Positions 44,659-53,531 of a stretch of DNA of 64,000 nucleotides are shown piece by piece; position 1 is the first letter of the stretch, and each line of letters opens with the position of its first letter. The position numbers and the translations under genes are program-made. The DNA lies in NCBI GenBank assembly GCA_028279375.1, contig JANQNW010000016.1, positions 1 through 64,000 of the forward strand, in the 5' to 3' direction. This DNA comes from Phycisphaerales bacterium (lineage in GTDB: Bacteria > Planctomycetota > Phycisphaerae > Phycisphaerales > UBA1924). The notes under the pieces are model-generated. The model searched no databases. It saw nothing but the letters and a program-made list of their open reading frames with translations, and was not told the origin of the DNA.

Positions 44659-45159
44659 TCATTCGGAGCGACTTTGATTCTCATCATGGTTTGATGTGGG
44701 CGACGGCTCCGCCACAGAGAGTCCGGCATGACCATCGCGCCGGATCTTGCCTCCGTTGTGTGCCGTAACGGCGAGCAAGGCGATATGGGCGGTCACGAGG
44801 AATATCAGTATCCAGCGGAGCCATCTGGCGCATCGACCGTCCTGAACATATTGAAGAAGGGCAGTCCCAGCTGCCGCCCCGACGAAGATCATCCCTACGA
44901 ACGAGAATCGCCCCAGCAGTGCATGACGAAGGACAAGGTCCCCGCCCGTCTGATCAGGACCGAAGACTGATTCAACAGCGGCAGGGCCGGTGAAGTATGC
45001 GCCGCAAGCGGTTCCGGCGGCAGCAAGCAGATACCAGTAGGCGAGCTTGCGGAGTAGGTCGCTCCCGCGGATCTCCGCCAGGATCAACATCGGTGCGGCG
45101 GCCAGGCAGCCGAATATGGGCGCATGTGACAGAACAAGATGAAGCCAGGCAGCGCTCAC
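44659..45159 (-). CDS. Unrecognised four-helix membrane protein of the putative zinc regulon
   Basis: A 166-residue polytopic protein: helices at about residues 7-27 (LVLSHAPIFGCLAAAPMLI), 38-60, 78-103 and 112-132, then a hydrophilic His/Arg-rich tail (TAHNGGKIRRDGHAGLS). The HAP motif in the first helix and the tail histidines could bind metal. It recalls DUF2231-type four-helix proteins but I cannot confirm that. GTG 45157-45159 overlaps the stop of the gene upstream (GTGA), so it is the second cistron of a two-gene unit behind operator C. Confidence 0.7.
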   Translation of the reverse strand: MSAAWLHLVLSHAPIFGCLAAAPMLILAEIRGSDLLRKLAYWYLLAAAGTACGAYFTGPAAVESVFGPDQTGGDLVLRHALLGRFSFVGMIFVGAAAGTALLQYVQDGRCARWLRWILIFLVTAHIALLAVTAHNGGKIRRDGHAGLSVAEPSPTSNHDENQSRSE

Positions 45160-46115
45160 CTCTCGCCGGTGCCGATGGCCTCGGCAGGGTCGATGCCCTG
45201 GTCAACCTTGGAGTAGTCCAGCTCGCTGCCCTGCATGGAATGCGGGATCAGGTAGACGGCAGTCATCAGAGCGGCGGCCGCGAGCACCGCAAGCCGACTC
45301 ACGAGTTCCTTCTTCCTCGGTCGTACACCGATGACGACGCAGGCGAAGATCCACCCGCCCCACATGAACAGAGTCTTGGAGTCGGTGAGATCTCTGCCGA
45401 CCGGAAACCCGGTCCAGTATGCGCCGAAGGCGTATTTCTGAACGATCGGCCCGAGGATCATCCCGCCGATGGTGATCCCGACGAGGCAGCACCATGCCAT
45501 GCGACGCATGAGCGAGGGCGCGACGAGCGCCGTCAGCGCCGCCCGCATGCCGATGAGCATCGAGAAGAACATGAAGATGACGTGCGAGATCAGAATCGCA
45601 TCCGGCACCGTGTCCTTGAAGCGAATGATGACGTTGCTTGCGCCGGCGTCTGCCTTTTCGTCGGGTATCGACAGTCGCTCATCGCCGTATTCGAGCGTGA
45701 TGAAGTACTCGAGCTTGCCAGCCGCGGGTTGGGCGGGGAGCTTGCCGACGAGCATTTTCTCTCCATCGATGATCTCTGGTGTAAAGGCTGTTGACGTGAG
45801 CGGGTCGTCTGTCTTGAAGCGCTTGTATTCGAGCTTCGCAATCACCGGGATCGCCGAATCGGCTGGTGTGGGATCCGGGATCACCACGCGCGCGGCGTCG
45901 TTGGTCTTGCCTGAGTAGTCACTGCGGATAAGTTCGTACTTGAATGTCTGGCCGTTGAGCTCGAACGCGCCCCGCATGGGATAGGTCGGCCCAGTGGCGC
46001 GCTGGTAGACCGCCGCGGAGGCCATGAGAAGGAACGCGATGATCCACAGCGAAAGGCGGAACCAGAGGGGGTGCTTCGTGGGCTTTCCGATGGTCTTCGT
46101 GTCGGGATCGATCAA
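45156..46115 (-). CDS. Unrecognised five-helix membrane protein of the putative zinc regulon
   Basis: A 319-residue protein: one N-terminal helix (about 19-38), an extracytoplasmic beta-rich domain (about 45-175: MRGAFELNGQTFKYELIRSD, GDERLSIPDEK), then four helices (about 180-200, 207-228, 243-262, 268-288). Met and His residues occur in and near the helices (SHVIFMFFSMLIGMR). The topology is like a sensor or transporter subunit; I do not know the family. ATG 46115 lies about 65 nt downstream of operator C, and the next gene overlaps by 4 nt. Confidence 0.75.
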   Translation of the reverse strand: MIDPDTKTIGKPTKHPLWFRLSLWIIAFLLMASAAVYQRATGPTYPMRGAFELNGQTFKYELIRSDYSGKTNDAARVVIPDPTPADSAIPVIAKLEYKRFKTDDPLTSTAFTPEIIDGEKMLVGKLPAQPAAGKLEYFITLEYGDERLSIPDEKADAGASNVIIRFKDTVPDAILISHVIFMFFSMLIGMRAALTALVAPSLMRRMAWCCLVGITIGGMILGPIVQKYAFGAYWTGFPVGRDLTDSKTLFMWGGWIFACVVIGVRPRKKELVSRLAVLAAAALMTAVYLIPHSMQGSELDYSKVDQGIDPAEAIGTGER

Positions 46116-46180
46116 GAATGTCTCTCCAGTTCGACGTCAACCGCGAGAGGCGTGCGGGGCCATTGACGCATGCGGGCGGC

Positions 46181-46210
46181 ACGCTATGCTAATGACATTA
46201 CAGTGTCAAT
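46181..46210. promoter_or_regulatory. Divergent regulatory site with palindromic operator C
   Basis: Operator AATGACA-TTACAG-TGTCAAT at 46191-46210 lies between the membrane-protein pair (-) and the second microprotein (+). On the - strand TTGACA (46204-46209) and TAGCGT (46181-46186) are spaced 17 bases, identical to the arrangement at operator B. One bound regulator could control both directions. I see no equally good + strand promoter. Confidence 0.75.
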
Positions 46211-46228
46211 AAACAGGAGCGACTGACC

Positions 46229-46447
46229 ATGTCCACCTGCTGCACCAACTGTTCTGCCACTGCCACCGGAATCGAGACCGCGTACGTCTGCACCGAGTGC
46301 GCCACCGCGACCGTCGCCGGCGCCAGTTTCAGCCTGCCGATGTTCTTCGCTGGCGCCCTCGTCGCGGGTGTCGCCGTGATCGCCTATCGGATGATCCGCC
46401 GCCGATCTGGTGGTTCGATCAATCTGCGGCAGCTGGCTCTTCGCTAA
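46229..46447 (+). CDS. Cys-rich single-pass microprotein, paralogue 2
   Basis: A 72-residue relative of the protein at 42571-42768. Five Cys in the N-terminal part (STCCTNC; then VCTECATATVAGA), one membrane helix (SLPMFFAGALVAGVAVIAY) and a basic tail (RMIRRRSGG). ATG 46229 follows AGGAG. It is divergent from the membrane-protein operon, with operator C between them. Conserved CTECA and ATVAGA suggest a defined function such as metal binding at the membrane, not known to me. Confidence 0.78.
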   Translation: MSTCCTNCSATATGIETAYVCTECATATVAGASFSLPMFFAGALVAGVAVIAYRMIRRRSGGSINLRQLALR

Positions 46448-46578
46448 TCATCAACGGTGTATTTCATGCAGAGCCACGGCGCGGTTCATGCTGCGCCGTT
46501 GCTGCATCTGTGACCGCACCGACCATGGCCTGAGATCAGCGTAGCAGTCCTTCCGGCCAACGCTTCCTTTCAGTCGAG

Positions 46579-49500
46579 CTACCTGTCTGACTCAGATACC
46601 CCCATCCCACTACGATCCGGGTATGCCGGTCGCTGTGGTGGCGTGAACGGGTTCCGCTCGATCTCCGCGAGCATCTTCCGGATGGCCTCGTCGAGTTGGG
46701 GGTCTCCGCCATCGAGCATGTTCGCTGGATCATCGATGACTTCGATGTCCGGCTCGACGCCGTGCCCTTCGATTCCCCAGGTGCCATCGAGCTCGTAGAA
46801 CGCGGAAGACGGAGCGGTCACACTCCCGCCGTCAATCAGACGTGGGTACCCACCAATGCCAATGACGCCTCCCCAGGTTCTCGTCCCGATCAGTGGACCG
46901 AGGCCCATCTTCTTGAAGTAGTACGGGAACTTGTCGCCACTCGACCCCGATTGGCTGTTGATGAGAACGCACTTCGGCCCTTGGTGAGCATCGCGAGGAG
47001 AGATCTCATCCCAGCTGTCGCGACGAGCCTCAACCCCCATGGCCGGTCGATTCAGGAGTTCGAGCATGGGCAGCGGGGTCGCTCCTCCGGCGTTCCATCG
47101 CACGTCGATGATCAACGCCTGTTTGTGTCGCTGCCCAATAAGCTGGCGATACAGCTCGGCTCTTCCACGTGTCGAAGTATCCGGTACGTAGATGTAACCC
47201 ACTTGACCCTCTGAGGCCCGATCGACGCGAGCGCGGTTCCCTTCAACCCACTCACGATACCGAAGCCCACTCTCATTCCCCAACGGCTTGACGACTATCG
47301 AACGCGCCGCGTCATCCTTGGTTGGATTCGCGCTCACGGTGAGTGTGACCGTCTCGCCTGCGAGCCCGACGAACGCGGCGTACAGAGACATGGCGGTATC
47401 GAGAGGCTGGCCGTTGACCTCGAGGAGATAGTCGCCCTCGCTCACGTCCACGCCATGCTGACTCAGCGGCCCCCGAGCATCGTCATCCCAGTCCGCACCC
47501 TCGACGATGTTGACGATTCGAAAGGCGCCGTCGTTCAACTCGAAGTCAGCTCCGAGCATGCCCACGCTGCGCCGCTTCACCGGCTCAAGGTCGTAGCCCC
47601 ACCCGACGTACGCGTGCCCTGCATTCAGCTCGCCCAGCATTTCGCCCATTACGAAGCGAACATCGCTCACGGAGACGCAGTCTTGAAGCATGGGCTCATA
47701 CGCGCGCAGAATGGCTTCCCAGTCGACGCCGTGCATGTCGGGGTCGTAGAAGTAGTCTCGCAGGATCCGCCATGACTCGTGAAAGACCTGTGCCCACTCC
47801 TCACGCGGGTTGACATCCACGTTCATGCCGGCAAATGACAGCTTGCTATCAACGGCACTCTGGTTTGCGGCCGCGTCGACGATGTAATAGCTGTCGCCCT
47901 TGCTGGCTAGGATCTCTCCACCGTCCGCGGACATCGAGAAGCCACCGGCGCCAGTCAGCACCATCTTCTCTGCCTCATCGTCGTCATTGATGTCGTAGAG
48001 CTTGATGTCGCGCGTTCCACCTGAGCCTCGGCGTGGCTCGCGGACATACAGCAGCTGCCCCTTGTCGTTCACGGCGAGGCCGTAGAATCTGCCTCGGTCG
48101 ATGGGGAGCCTCGTGGCCCGCCGCTCGAAGCCGTCCAGATCAATTTCGATTTGGTTGAGATCATCCCCAGAATCATCGGTCGCAGTATCCGCAACTTCGG
48201 CGGAGTCGATCTCCTCTGAGTCGGCGTCTTCACGCTCGTTCACCCACGGTTCCTCATCGCTCTCGGGCGCCCAGGGAGATCCAACGTCATCTCGGAGTGG
48301 AATCACCATCAACACGGCCGTGTCCGAGTACAGAAACCCAAGGTCAAGATCCGAGCGAACAAACGACCTGAAGTCACGGCTGCTCACGAAGTACAGATAC
48401 TTGCCCTCGCGATCGAATACAGGATCGTGCGCGTCGAACATGTGGGACGTGACCTGCACGGTTTCACCTGACTCGATGCTGTAGATCCAAACCGACGATA
48501 TGTTCCGATTCTCCGTCGACTTCACATAGGCGATCCACCGCGAGTCGGGCGCCCAGTTCGGGATGAGCGGCGCCGACCACGGATCGGTATCGACAAGTGT
48601 CGTCGTCGCTGCGTCGATGTCGTATCTGAACAGTCGACCCGACCGGTCATGGAACGAAATGTGCTTGGAGTTCGGCGACCAGACCGGCTCGTGACGAAAG
48701 GTTGTGCCATCGTCGGTGAGTTGCCTTGTCGGTCCCTTCCCGTCCGACTGCGTGATGTAGAGCTCGTACTCGCCGGTCGCGTCACTGAGATACGCGATCC
48801 AACGTCCGTCCGGGCTCCAAGCGGCGTCGCGCTCGGCGACGCCCGAAGTCGCTGTCAAGTTTCGTGGCGAACCGTTCTTCGCGGGCACGGTCCAGATGTC
48901 ACCGCGGGCCGAAAACAGAGCACGCATGCCAGTAGGCGAGATGTCTGCAGACATGATCTTCGTGCTGGCATCCACGGACCGCGTGCGGATACTCGGACGG
49001 TCCCCGGGGATCTGCACGTCGACGACCCGCGAGGTCTCGGTCGCCAGATCGAGCAAGCGGAGGTCGGACCCGAGCTGGAACACAATCTCCCCTGAATGAC
49101 CACCGGGACCGATCGAGGGCCACTTGACATCGAAGTCTGAGAACGCGGTGATCTGTCGACGCGTGTCGGTCTTCAGGTCGAATGCCCAGATGTTCAGCCG
49201 GTGCTCATCGCCCTGATCGGACAAGTAGTACACCGTGTCGCCGCGCCACATTGGAATGGAATCGGTGCCTTCCCAGTTCGTGATCTGTTTCGATTCGTTG
49301 CTCTGCAGATTGAACAGCCAAATGTCAGACGCCCACCCGCCGCGGTACCGTTTCCACGTGTTCGCATCCCGCGCGTGCGGCGTGTACGCGAGCCACTCTC
49401 CGCCCTCGCTCATCGCTCCGTTGTAGCCGTACGGCACAGTGAGCATCTCCGGAGGTCCGCTGTTTGGGTCGATCGCGAACAGCTTCGGCATCCGCCATGA

Positions 49501-49923
49501 CGGGGAGAGGCTGATCGACTGGTAGACGAGGCGGCCGTCTTCTCCCCATTCGTTGAGCCACTCGCCAGCCGGGTGATAGGTCTTGCGAGTTGCCTGTCCG
49601 CCGGCGGTCGGGATGACGTAGATGTCCTCGTTACCGTCGTAGTTGCCGACGAAGGCGATCATCGAGCCGTCCGGGCTGAACTTCGGGGTGGTCTCCACAC
49701 CGGAAGGTCCAGCGACGAGCGTCGCTGTTCCACCGTTCTTGTCCACACGCCAAAGATCGTCGGCGTATCGGAAGACGATCTGGTCGGGCCCCACATCAGG
49801 ATGCCGGAGCATTCCCGCGTGCGGCCGATGGAGACCATCCTGGGCGGCGGCCGCCGAAGTCGTCGCCAGCGAAGCAAGAAACGCAACAACGCACGGCGCT
49901 AGCGCAACTCCACCGTTGATCAT
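46579..49923 (-). CDS. Exported tricorn-like protease (beta-propeller, PDZ, S41)
   Basis: A 1114-residue protein. Signal peptide (about 1-28, ending SAAAAQDG), TolB/WD40-like propeller repeats (about 40-670: FSPDGSMIAFVG, WSPDGRWIAYLSD, WAPDSRWIAYVK), a tricorn C1-like helical part, a PDZ domain (about 850-930), and an S41 core with the probable nucleophile Ser992 in NSQSGSSGDKFPYYFKK. It probably degrades peptides in the periplasm. ATG 49921-49923 has GGAGG eight bases upstream; ATG 49941 is close. A palindrome like the other three zinc-regulon sites (operator D) lies about 130 nt upstream. Confidence 0.9.
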   Translation of the reverse strand: MINGGVALAPCVVAFLASLATTSAAAAQDGLHRPHAGMLRHPDVGPDQIVFRYADDLWRVDKNGGTATLVAGPSGVETTPKFSPDGSMIAFVGNYDGNEDIYVIPTAGGQATRKTYHPAGEWLNEWGEDGRLVYQSISLSPSWRMPKLFAIDPNSGPPEMLTVPYGYNGAMSEGGEWLAYTPHARDANTWKRYRGGWASDIWLFNLQSNESKQITNWEGTDSIPMWRGDTVYYLSDQGDEHRLNIWAFDLKTDTRRQITAFSDFDVKWPSIGPGGHSGEIVFQLGSDLRLLDLATETSRVVDVQIPGDRPSIRTRSVDASTKIMSADISPTGMRALFSARGDIWTVPAKNGSPRNLTATSGVAERDAAWSPDGRWIAYLSDATGEYELYITQSDGKGPTRQLTDDGTTFRHEPVWSPNSKHISFHDRSGRLFRYDIDAATTTLVDTDPWSAPLIPNWAPDSRWIAYVKSTENRNISSVWIYSIESGETVQVTSHMFDAHDPVFDREGKYLYFVSSRDFRSFVRSDLDLGFLYSDTAVLMVIPLRDDVGSPWAPESDEEPWVNEREDADSEEIDSAEVADTATDDSGDDLNQIEIDLDGFERRATRLPIDRGRFYGLAVNDKGQLLYVREPRRGSGGTRDIKLYDINDDDEAEKMVLTGAGGFSMSADGGEILASKGDSYYIVDAAANQSAVDSKLSFAGMNVDVNPREEWAQVFHESWRILRDYFYDPDMHGVDWEAILRAYEPMLQDCVSVSDVRFVMGEMLGELNAGHAYVGWGYDLEPVKRRSVGMLGADFELNDGAFRIVNIVEGADWDDDARGPLSQHGVDVSEGDYLLEVNGQPLDTAMSLYAAFVGLAGETVTLTVSANPTKDDAARSIVVKPLGNESGLRYREWVEGNRARVDRASEGQVGYIYVPDTSTRGRAELYRQLIGQRHKQALIIDVRWNAGGATPLPMLELLNRPAMGVEARRDSWDEISPRDAHQGPKCVLINSQSGSSGDKFPYYFKKMGLGPLIGTRTWGGVIGIGGYPRLIDGGSVTAPSSAFYELDGTWGIEGHGVEPDIEVIDDPANMLDGGDPQLDEAIRKMLAEIERNPFTPPQRPAYPDRSGMGVSESDR

Positions 49924-50056
49924 CTCTCGGCCCTCCGGCATCGCAGCCTCTCGCGGTCGACACCGCCTGCGCTCGCGCATGGGCGTTGAGCCGCAGCGAG
50001 TCAGCCGGTCCTGAACACGAACTGAACATGGGACATCGCAGACCCGGTCGCATGCT

Positions 50057-50076
50057 ATTGGCAACGAAATGCCAAT
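50057..50076. promoter_or_regulatory. Palindromic operator D before the tricorn-like protease gene
   Basis: Inverted repeat ATTGGCA-ACGAAA-TGCCAAT, part of a perfect 10-bp-arm palindrome (50054-50063 with 50070-50079). Same 7-6-7 layout and TTGGCA/TGCCAA core type as operator A. On the - strand TTGGCA could be a -35 box; the matching -10 (TGCGAC, 17 bases on) is weak. Confidence 0.68.
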
Positions 50077-50159
50077 AGCAAGCCCGGCCGTGCTGACAAT
50101 GTTCAACTGAGGGCCCGGCGCCTGCACGTAACGGGACACGTTCGAACCCGCCGCAACGA

Positions 50160-50188
50160 CAAATGGCCCCGGCAGTTGCCGAGGCCAT
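50160..50188 (-). terminator. Probable terminator of the tRNA-Pro transcript
   Basis: Arms ATGGCC (50163-50168) with GGCCAT (50183-50188) and CGGCA (50170-50174) with TGCCG (50177-50181), separated by one C/A mismatch. On the - strand the stem ends in ATTTG, a weak T-run. It lies 14 nt past the tRNA 3' end. Confidence 0.6.
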
Positions 50189-50201
50189 CAGTGAGTCAAA
50201 G

Positions 50202-50275
50202 TCGGGGTGATAGGATTTGAACCTACGACCTTCTCGTCCCGAACGAGACGCGCTACCAAGCTGCGCTACACCCCG
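50202..50275 (-). tRNA. tRNA-Pro (anticodon CGG)
   Basis: A 74-nt cloverleaf. Acceptor CGGGGTG (5', 50275-50269) pairs with CACCCCG (50209-50203), with discriminator A at 50202. The anticodon stem TCTCG/CGAGA encloses loop TTCGGGA, giving anticodon CGG for codon CCG. The T-loop is TTCAAAT. The 3' CCA is not encoded. Confidence 0.95.
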
Positions 50276-50315
50276 TGTGGCGTTGTCGCCGAGGCGACAC
50301 CATAGACGCTATCGG

Positions 50316-50353
50316 CCTCCTGAGGCAAGTTGATGAAGCCTTGCCCGAGGAGG
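50316..50353 (-). terminator. Possible end-of-transcript hairpin after the first matrixin-like gene
   Basis: Two 6-bp helices (CCTCCT 50316-50321 with AGGAGG 50348-50353; GGCAAG 50324-50329 with CTTGCC 50340-50345) separated by a 2-nt internal loop, 17 nt past the stop at 50370. No T-run follows, so intrinsic termination is uncertain; it may protect the 3' end. Confidence 0.35.
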
Positions 50354-50369
50354 CCGCCAAGAGGGCGCT

Positions 50370-51887
50370 TCAGTCGCAGCCTTCGCCCCAACTGCCCAGG
50401 ACGATCGCCAGGTCGAGGGCTCCGACATCGCCATTTCCATCAAGGTCGGCCGCGAGATCGGCCGTGCCCCAGAAGCTGAGAAGCTCCGCGATGTCCAGCG
50501 CGTTCACGCAGCCGTCGCCGGAGAGATCGCCGTCGATGCCGCCATCGCTGAGCAGCACTTGCATGTCGTACAACTGCACTTCGTTCTCTGTCCCTCGAAG
50601 CGTCGAGTTCACAAACACGCGAATGAGATAGAGGCCGCCATCCTCGAGTACGAAGTCGGTGAGACTCTCTGGGCCGGCGATGCCTGCGTCGTTCACGGTG
50701 ATGAGGGGGGCGCCTCCGCCGGAGGGCAGAATCTCGAAGGCAAGGTCATGGACGATGAGTGAACTCGTCTGCGTCGGGATGCCGCAGAATCCAGTCTCAA
50801 GCTGCGGCGCCTGGCTGAACGTCTCACCCGTCGGTGTGATTGTGCAGCTGATGGTCCCGCCGGGCGGCACGCCGATTTCGAAGTAGTCGTTGTCCGAGGA
50901 GAAGAGCGTTCCGAGGTCCTCATACGTCTGCGCCGTATTGAGTTGCAGTTGCGGGTCTGAGACATTCGGATTCGGCGTGATGAGACTTGCGGGCTCTGCG
51001 GGCGTGTCGTTCGGCTCGAACCGATCTCCATACATCGATTGGGCGCCGCGAATGTCCTCGCTTTGCGGGCCATCGAAGTTCAGGTTCAGGAATGGCTCCA
51101 TGAGCCAGTCGCCGCCGGCTGGGCAGATATGCAGCACACCGATCGCATGTCCAAGCTCGTGCGTCACGATGTTGCGCAGCCTGAGGAAGTCGTTGAAAGG
51201 ATTCGCCCAGTTCTCGTCGGCGTCGAGCAGCAGGTCACCGCCGGTCGCGGGGAAGTTGTTGTAGGCGAGCAGCCCGGCCACGCCATCGATCTCTCGCATG
51301 GAGATGCGAATGTCGCCCCTGCCAGCGCCTCCGGCCGCAGCTGGATACGACTCACCATCATCAGGAACTTCAACGAACGTGTTGCCAGTTGCGCGCTCCC
51401 ATGTGTCGAACGCCTGCCGGAAGAGCGGCTTCCAGAGTCCGGTGTCATCGGTCATGACGTCGCCGTCGCCGAAGAGCTCATCCATACGCTGGAAGAGAAC
51501 ACTGGTGTCGCCGTTGGACGGGTCCGACGGGAACATGCGCGGCACGAACGTCCCGTCGGGCACGAAGCTGTACGAGATCTCCGAGCCCTCGCCAATCGGC
51601 GCAAAATTCCATCGGTTCGTCGTGTAGAAGCGTTCGCCGCCGGGATTGCGGGAAAGCGCGTGCGCCGACTCCAGTGCGGCATGCAGCGCAGGATCGGAGC
51701 CGGGCTCAAGAATGGCGCAGCCGATGTGGCCGCATCCATGACTGGTGCAATGATGAGGTTCTGACTCCCGCCCCTTTGATCGCAGGGAGAGCAGACACAC
51801 ACTGACGAGCATCAGGAGAAAGAGCGCAGCGCCGGCGACCAGCCTGCTCGCCGGGTTCTCCGATTGCGATGTCGCCTGGGAATGCAC
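50370..51887 (-). CDS. Matrixin-like metalloprotease with GC-type dockerin tail, paralogue 1
   Basis: A 505-residue exported protein. Signal-anchor helix (about 17-35), a short Cys/His stretch (PHHCTSHGCGHIGC, 45-57), a metzincin domain with H243ELGHAIGVLH and the Met-turn WLMEPF, a pre-peptidase-like beta domain (about 310-430), then a dockerin-type region with two calcium-loop repeats (GDLSGDGCVNALDIAEL; ADLDGNGDVGALDLAIVLG) ending WGEGC. The first member of three tandem paralogues, all on -. Dockerin tails usually attach proteins to a surface or scaffold partner. Confidence 0.85.
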   Translation of the reverse strand: MHSQATSQSENPASRLVAGAALFLLMLVSVCLLSLRSKGRESEPHHCTSHGCGHIGCAILEPGSDPALHAALESAHALSRNPGGERFYTTNRWNFAPIGEGSEISYSFVPDGTFVPRMFPSDPSNGDTSVLFQRMDELFGDGDVMTDDTGLWKPLFRQAFDTWERATGNTFVEVPDDGESYPAAAGGAGRGDIRISMREIDGVAGLLAYNNFPATGGDLLLDADENWANPFNDFLRLRNIVTHELGHAIGVLHICPAGGDWLMEPFLNLNFDGPQSEDIRGAQSMYGDRFEPNDTPAEPASLITPNPNVSDPQLQLNTAQTYEDLGTLFSSDNDYFEIGVPPGGTISCTITPTGETFSQAPQLETGFCGIPTQTSSLIVHDLAFEILPSGGGAPLITVNDAGIAGPESLTDFVLEDGGLYLIRVFVNSTLRGTENEVQLYDMQVLLSDGGIDGDLSGDGCVNALDIAELLSFWGTADLAADLDGNGDVGALDLAIVLGSWGEGCD

Positions 51888-52119
51888 CTTCTACGTCCCG
51901 TCCCTCATCACCGACGCGTTGTCGATGTTTCCCCCGTGAGACCCCACACGAACTTCACGCACCCGCTGACACGGCGAGAGTGTCATCGGTCAAGGCGCGA
52001 AGACGACCAGCCCGTACATGCTTCATCAGACCATATTCGCCCCCGGAATCAAGGGAAAACGCCGTTCAGATCTCCCGAGCGTCGAATCTCGACGCATTCC
52101 CGGACCAGCGATCGTCGCG

Positions 52120-53496
52120 TCATCCGCCGCAGCCAGCGCCCCAGTTTCCGAGAAGGATCGCGAGATCGAAGGAACCGACGGTCCCATCATCGTCGAGGTC
52201 GGCGAGCACGCCTGATGCGCCCCAACTCCCGATAAGAATCGAGAGATCGCCGGACCCGATGCAGCCGTCGCCATTGAGTTCGCCGAGCAGCCCATCGTTC
52301 TCGAGCAGGATCTCCAGTTCGTACAGCTGGACGACGCCGGACCCGCCTTCGGACGTAACTCGAATTCGATAGCTTCCGGGGCCGGGTTCAGCGGCCATGA
52401 TGGTCTCTTCGAGACCGATGCCGTTCTCTGACGCTTCCTCTCCCGGCGAGCCGCCGCTCGTGAGGAGTTCGAGCCTCAGATCGAGTTCCTCCTGGGCCAT
52501 GTCGACTTCGGGCGTGCCGCAGTTGATGCCGACCTGCGGCGCAGACGCGTACGAGCCGCCAAGTGGTCTTGCGACAATCGTGAGGCGTTCACCTTCCTCG
52601 AGCGTCACCGCGAAGGTGTCAGTGTCCCCGGAGTTGTGAAGCGTCAGTGGCTCGATGAAACTCGCCTGGTTTGCGACCACGAGTCCGTTGATGTTCGGCG
52701 CTCCTGAGACGCCGGTGTTGGGTTCGAAGCGATCGCCATAAAGAACCTGGGCGCCTCGAATGTCGTCGATCTGGGGGCCGTCGAAACTCGCGTTGATCGA
52801 GGGCTCCATGAGCTTCGTGGAGTTTTGAGGGCACGAGTGCGCGAGGCCGAGCCCATGTCCGTGCTCATGCGCGATGAGGTTGCGGAAATACCGCTCGGTT
52901 CCGCCGGTCGAGAAGTTGTGCGCGCTGTCCAGCTTCATGTCGCCGTTGGACGGGAAGAAGTTGTACGCAAGGATGCCGGCCCCGCCACCATCGATGCCGC
53001 CCATGACGATGCGGATGTCGCCTCGATTGGAGTTGCCCGATGAGTTGGGCCAGGACGCCCCGTCGTCTGAGACCTCGGTGTAGGTGTTGCCCGTGATCTC
53101 CTCCCAGCGATCGAAAACCTGTCGGAAGAGATCCTTCCAGGTTGCCTCATCGCCGAACTGCGCCGTCAGGGCAGCGTTCAGGACATTCGGACCGGACATG
53201 TCCGGCGAGCCCTGCGCAGGCAGGAACAGCCCATCCGGCGGGAAGCTGTATGTCAGATCGACTCCCTGAAAGCCGCCATTGGGCCATGGACTTCCAACCT
53301 GGAATCGTTCGCCTCCGCCACCGTAGAAGTCAGTGTTGAACTGTGCGACGAGTTCAGGGGGCGCATCCGGCGTGAAACAGAACGCGATCGGCGGGAGCAT
53401 CTCTCCGCCTCTGTCCGTTCTCGCGTCGACTCCAACCGTTGCGAGTGATGAGGCGCCAACGGCGATTGTCCCAAGGATCAGCGCAGCGCTCTTCAT
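52120..53496 (-). CDS. Matrixin-like metalloprotease with GC-type dockerin tail, paralogue 2
   Basis: A 458-residue exported protein. Signal peptide (about 1-25, ILGTIAVGASSLATVGVDA), a metzincin domain with H210EHGHGLGLAHS and KLMEPS, a beta domain (about 275-390), and a dockerin region (GDLNGDGCIGSGDLSIL; ADLDDDGTVGSFDLAILLG) ending WGAGCGG. The frame runs up to 53556, but ATG 53494-53496 gives a clean signal peptide with AAGGGA upstream. Its closest sister is the neighbouring gene at 53581-55116, so the array arose by duplication. Confidence 0.87.
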   Translation of the reverse strand: MKSAALILGTIAVGASSLATVGVDARTDRGGEMLPPIAFCFTPDAPPELVAQFNTDFYGGGGERFQVGSPWPNGGFQGVDLTYSFPPDGLFLPAQGSPDMSGPNVLNAALTAQFGDEATWKDLFRQVFDRWEEITGNTYTEVSDDGASWPNSSGNSNRGDIRIVMGGIDGGGAGILAYNFFPSNGDMKLDSAHNFSTGGTERYFRNLIAHEHGHGLGLAHSCPQNSTKLMEPSINASFDGPQIDDIRGAQVLYGDRFEPNTGVSGAPNINGLVVANQASFIEPLTLHNSGDTDTFAVTLEEGERLTIVARPLGGSYASAPQVGINCGTPEVDMAQEELDLRLELLTSGGSPGEEASENGIGLEETIMAAEPGPGSYRIRVTSEGGSGVVQLYELEILLENDGLLGELNGDGCIGSGDLSILIGSWGASGVLADLDDDGTVGSFDLAILLGNWGAGCGG

Positions 53497-53531
53497 TCCC
53501 AAGGTTCCCTTCTCACCCCGGATTGGAGAAT

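Noticed and set aside
44535-44735. Short - frame containing MRIKVAPNEIPVTVAIAH
   Set aside because: Overlaps the end of the four-helix protein gene and runs through operator B; no ribosome site and no relative seen. It remains a weak possibility for a 50-residue protein.
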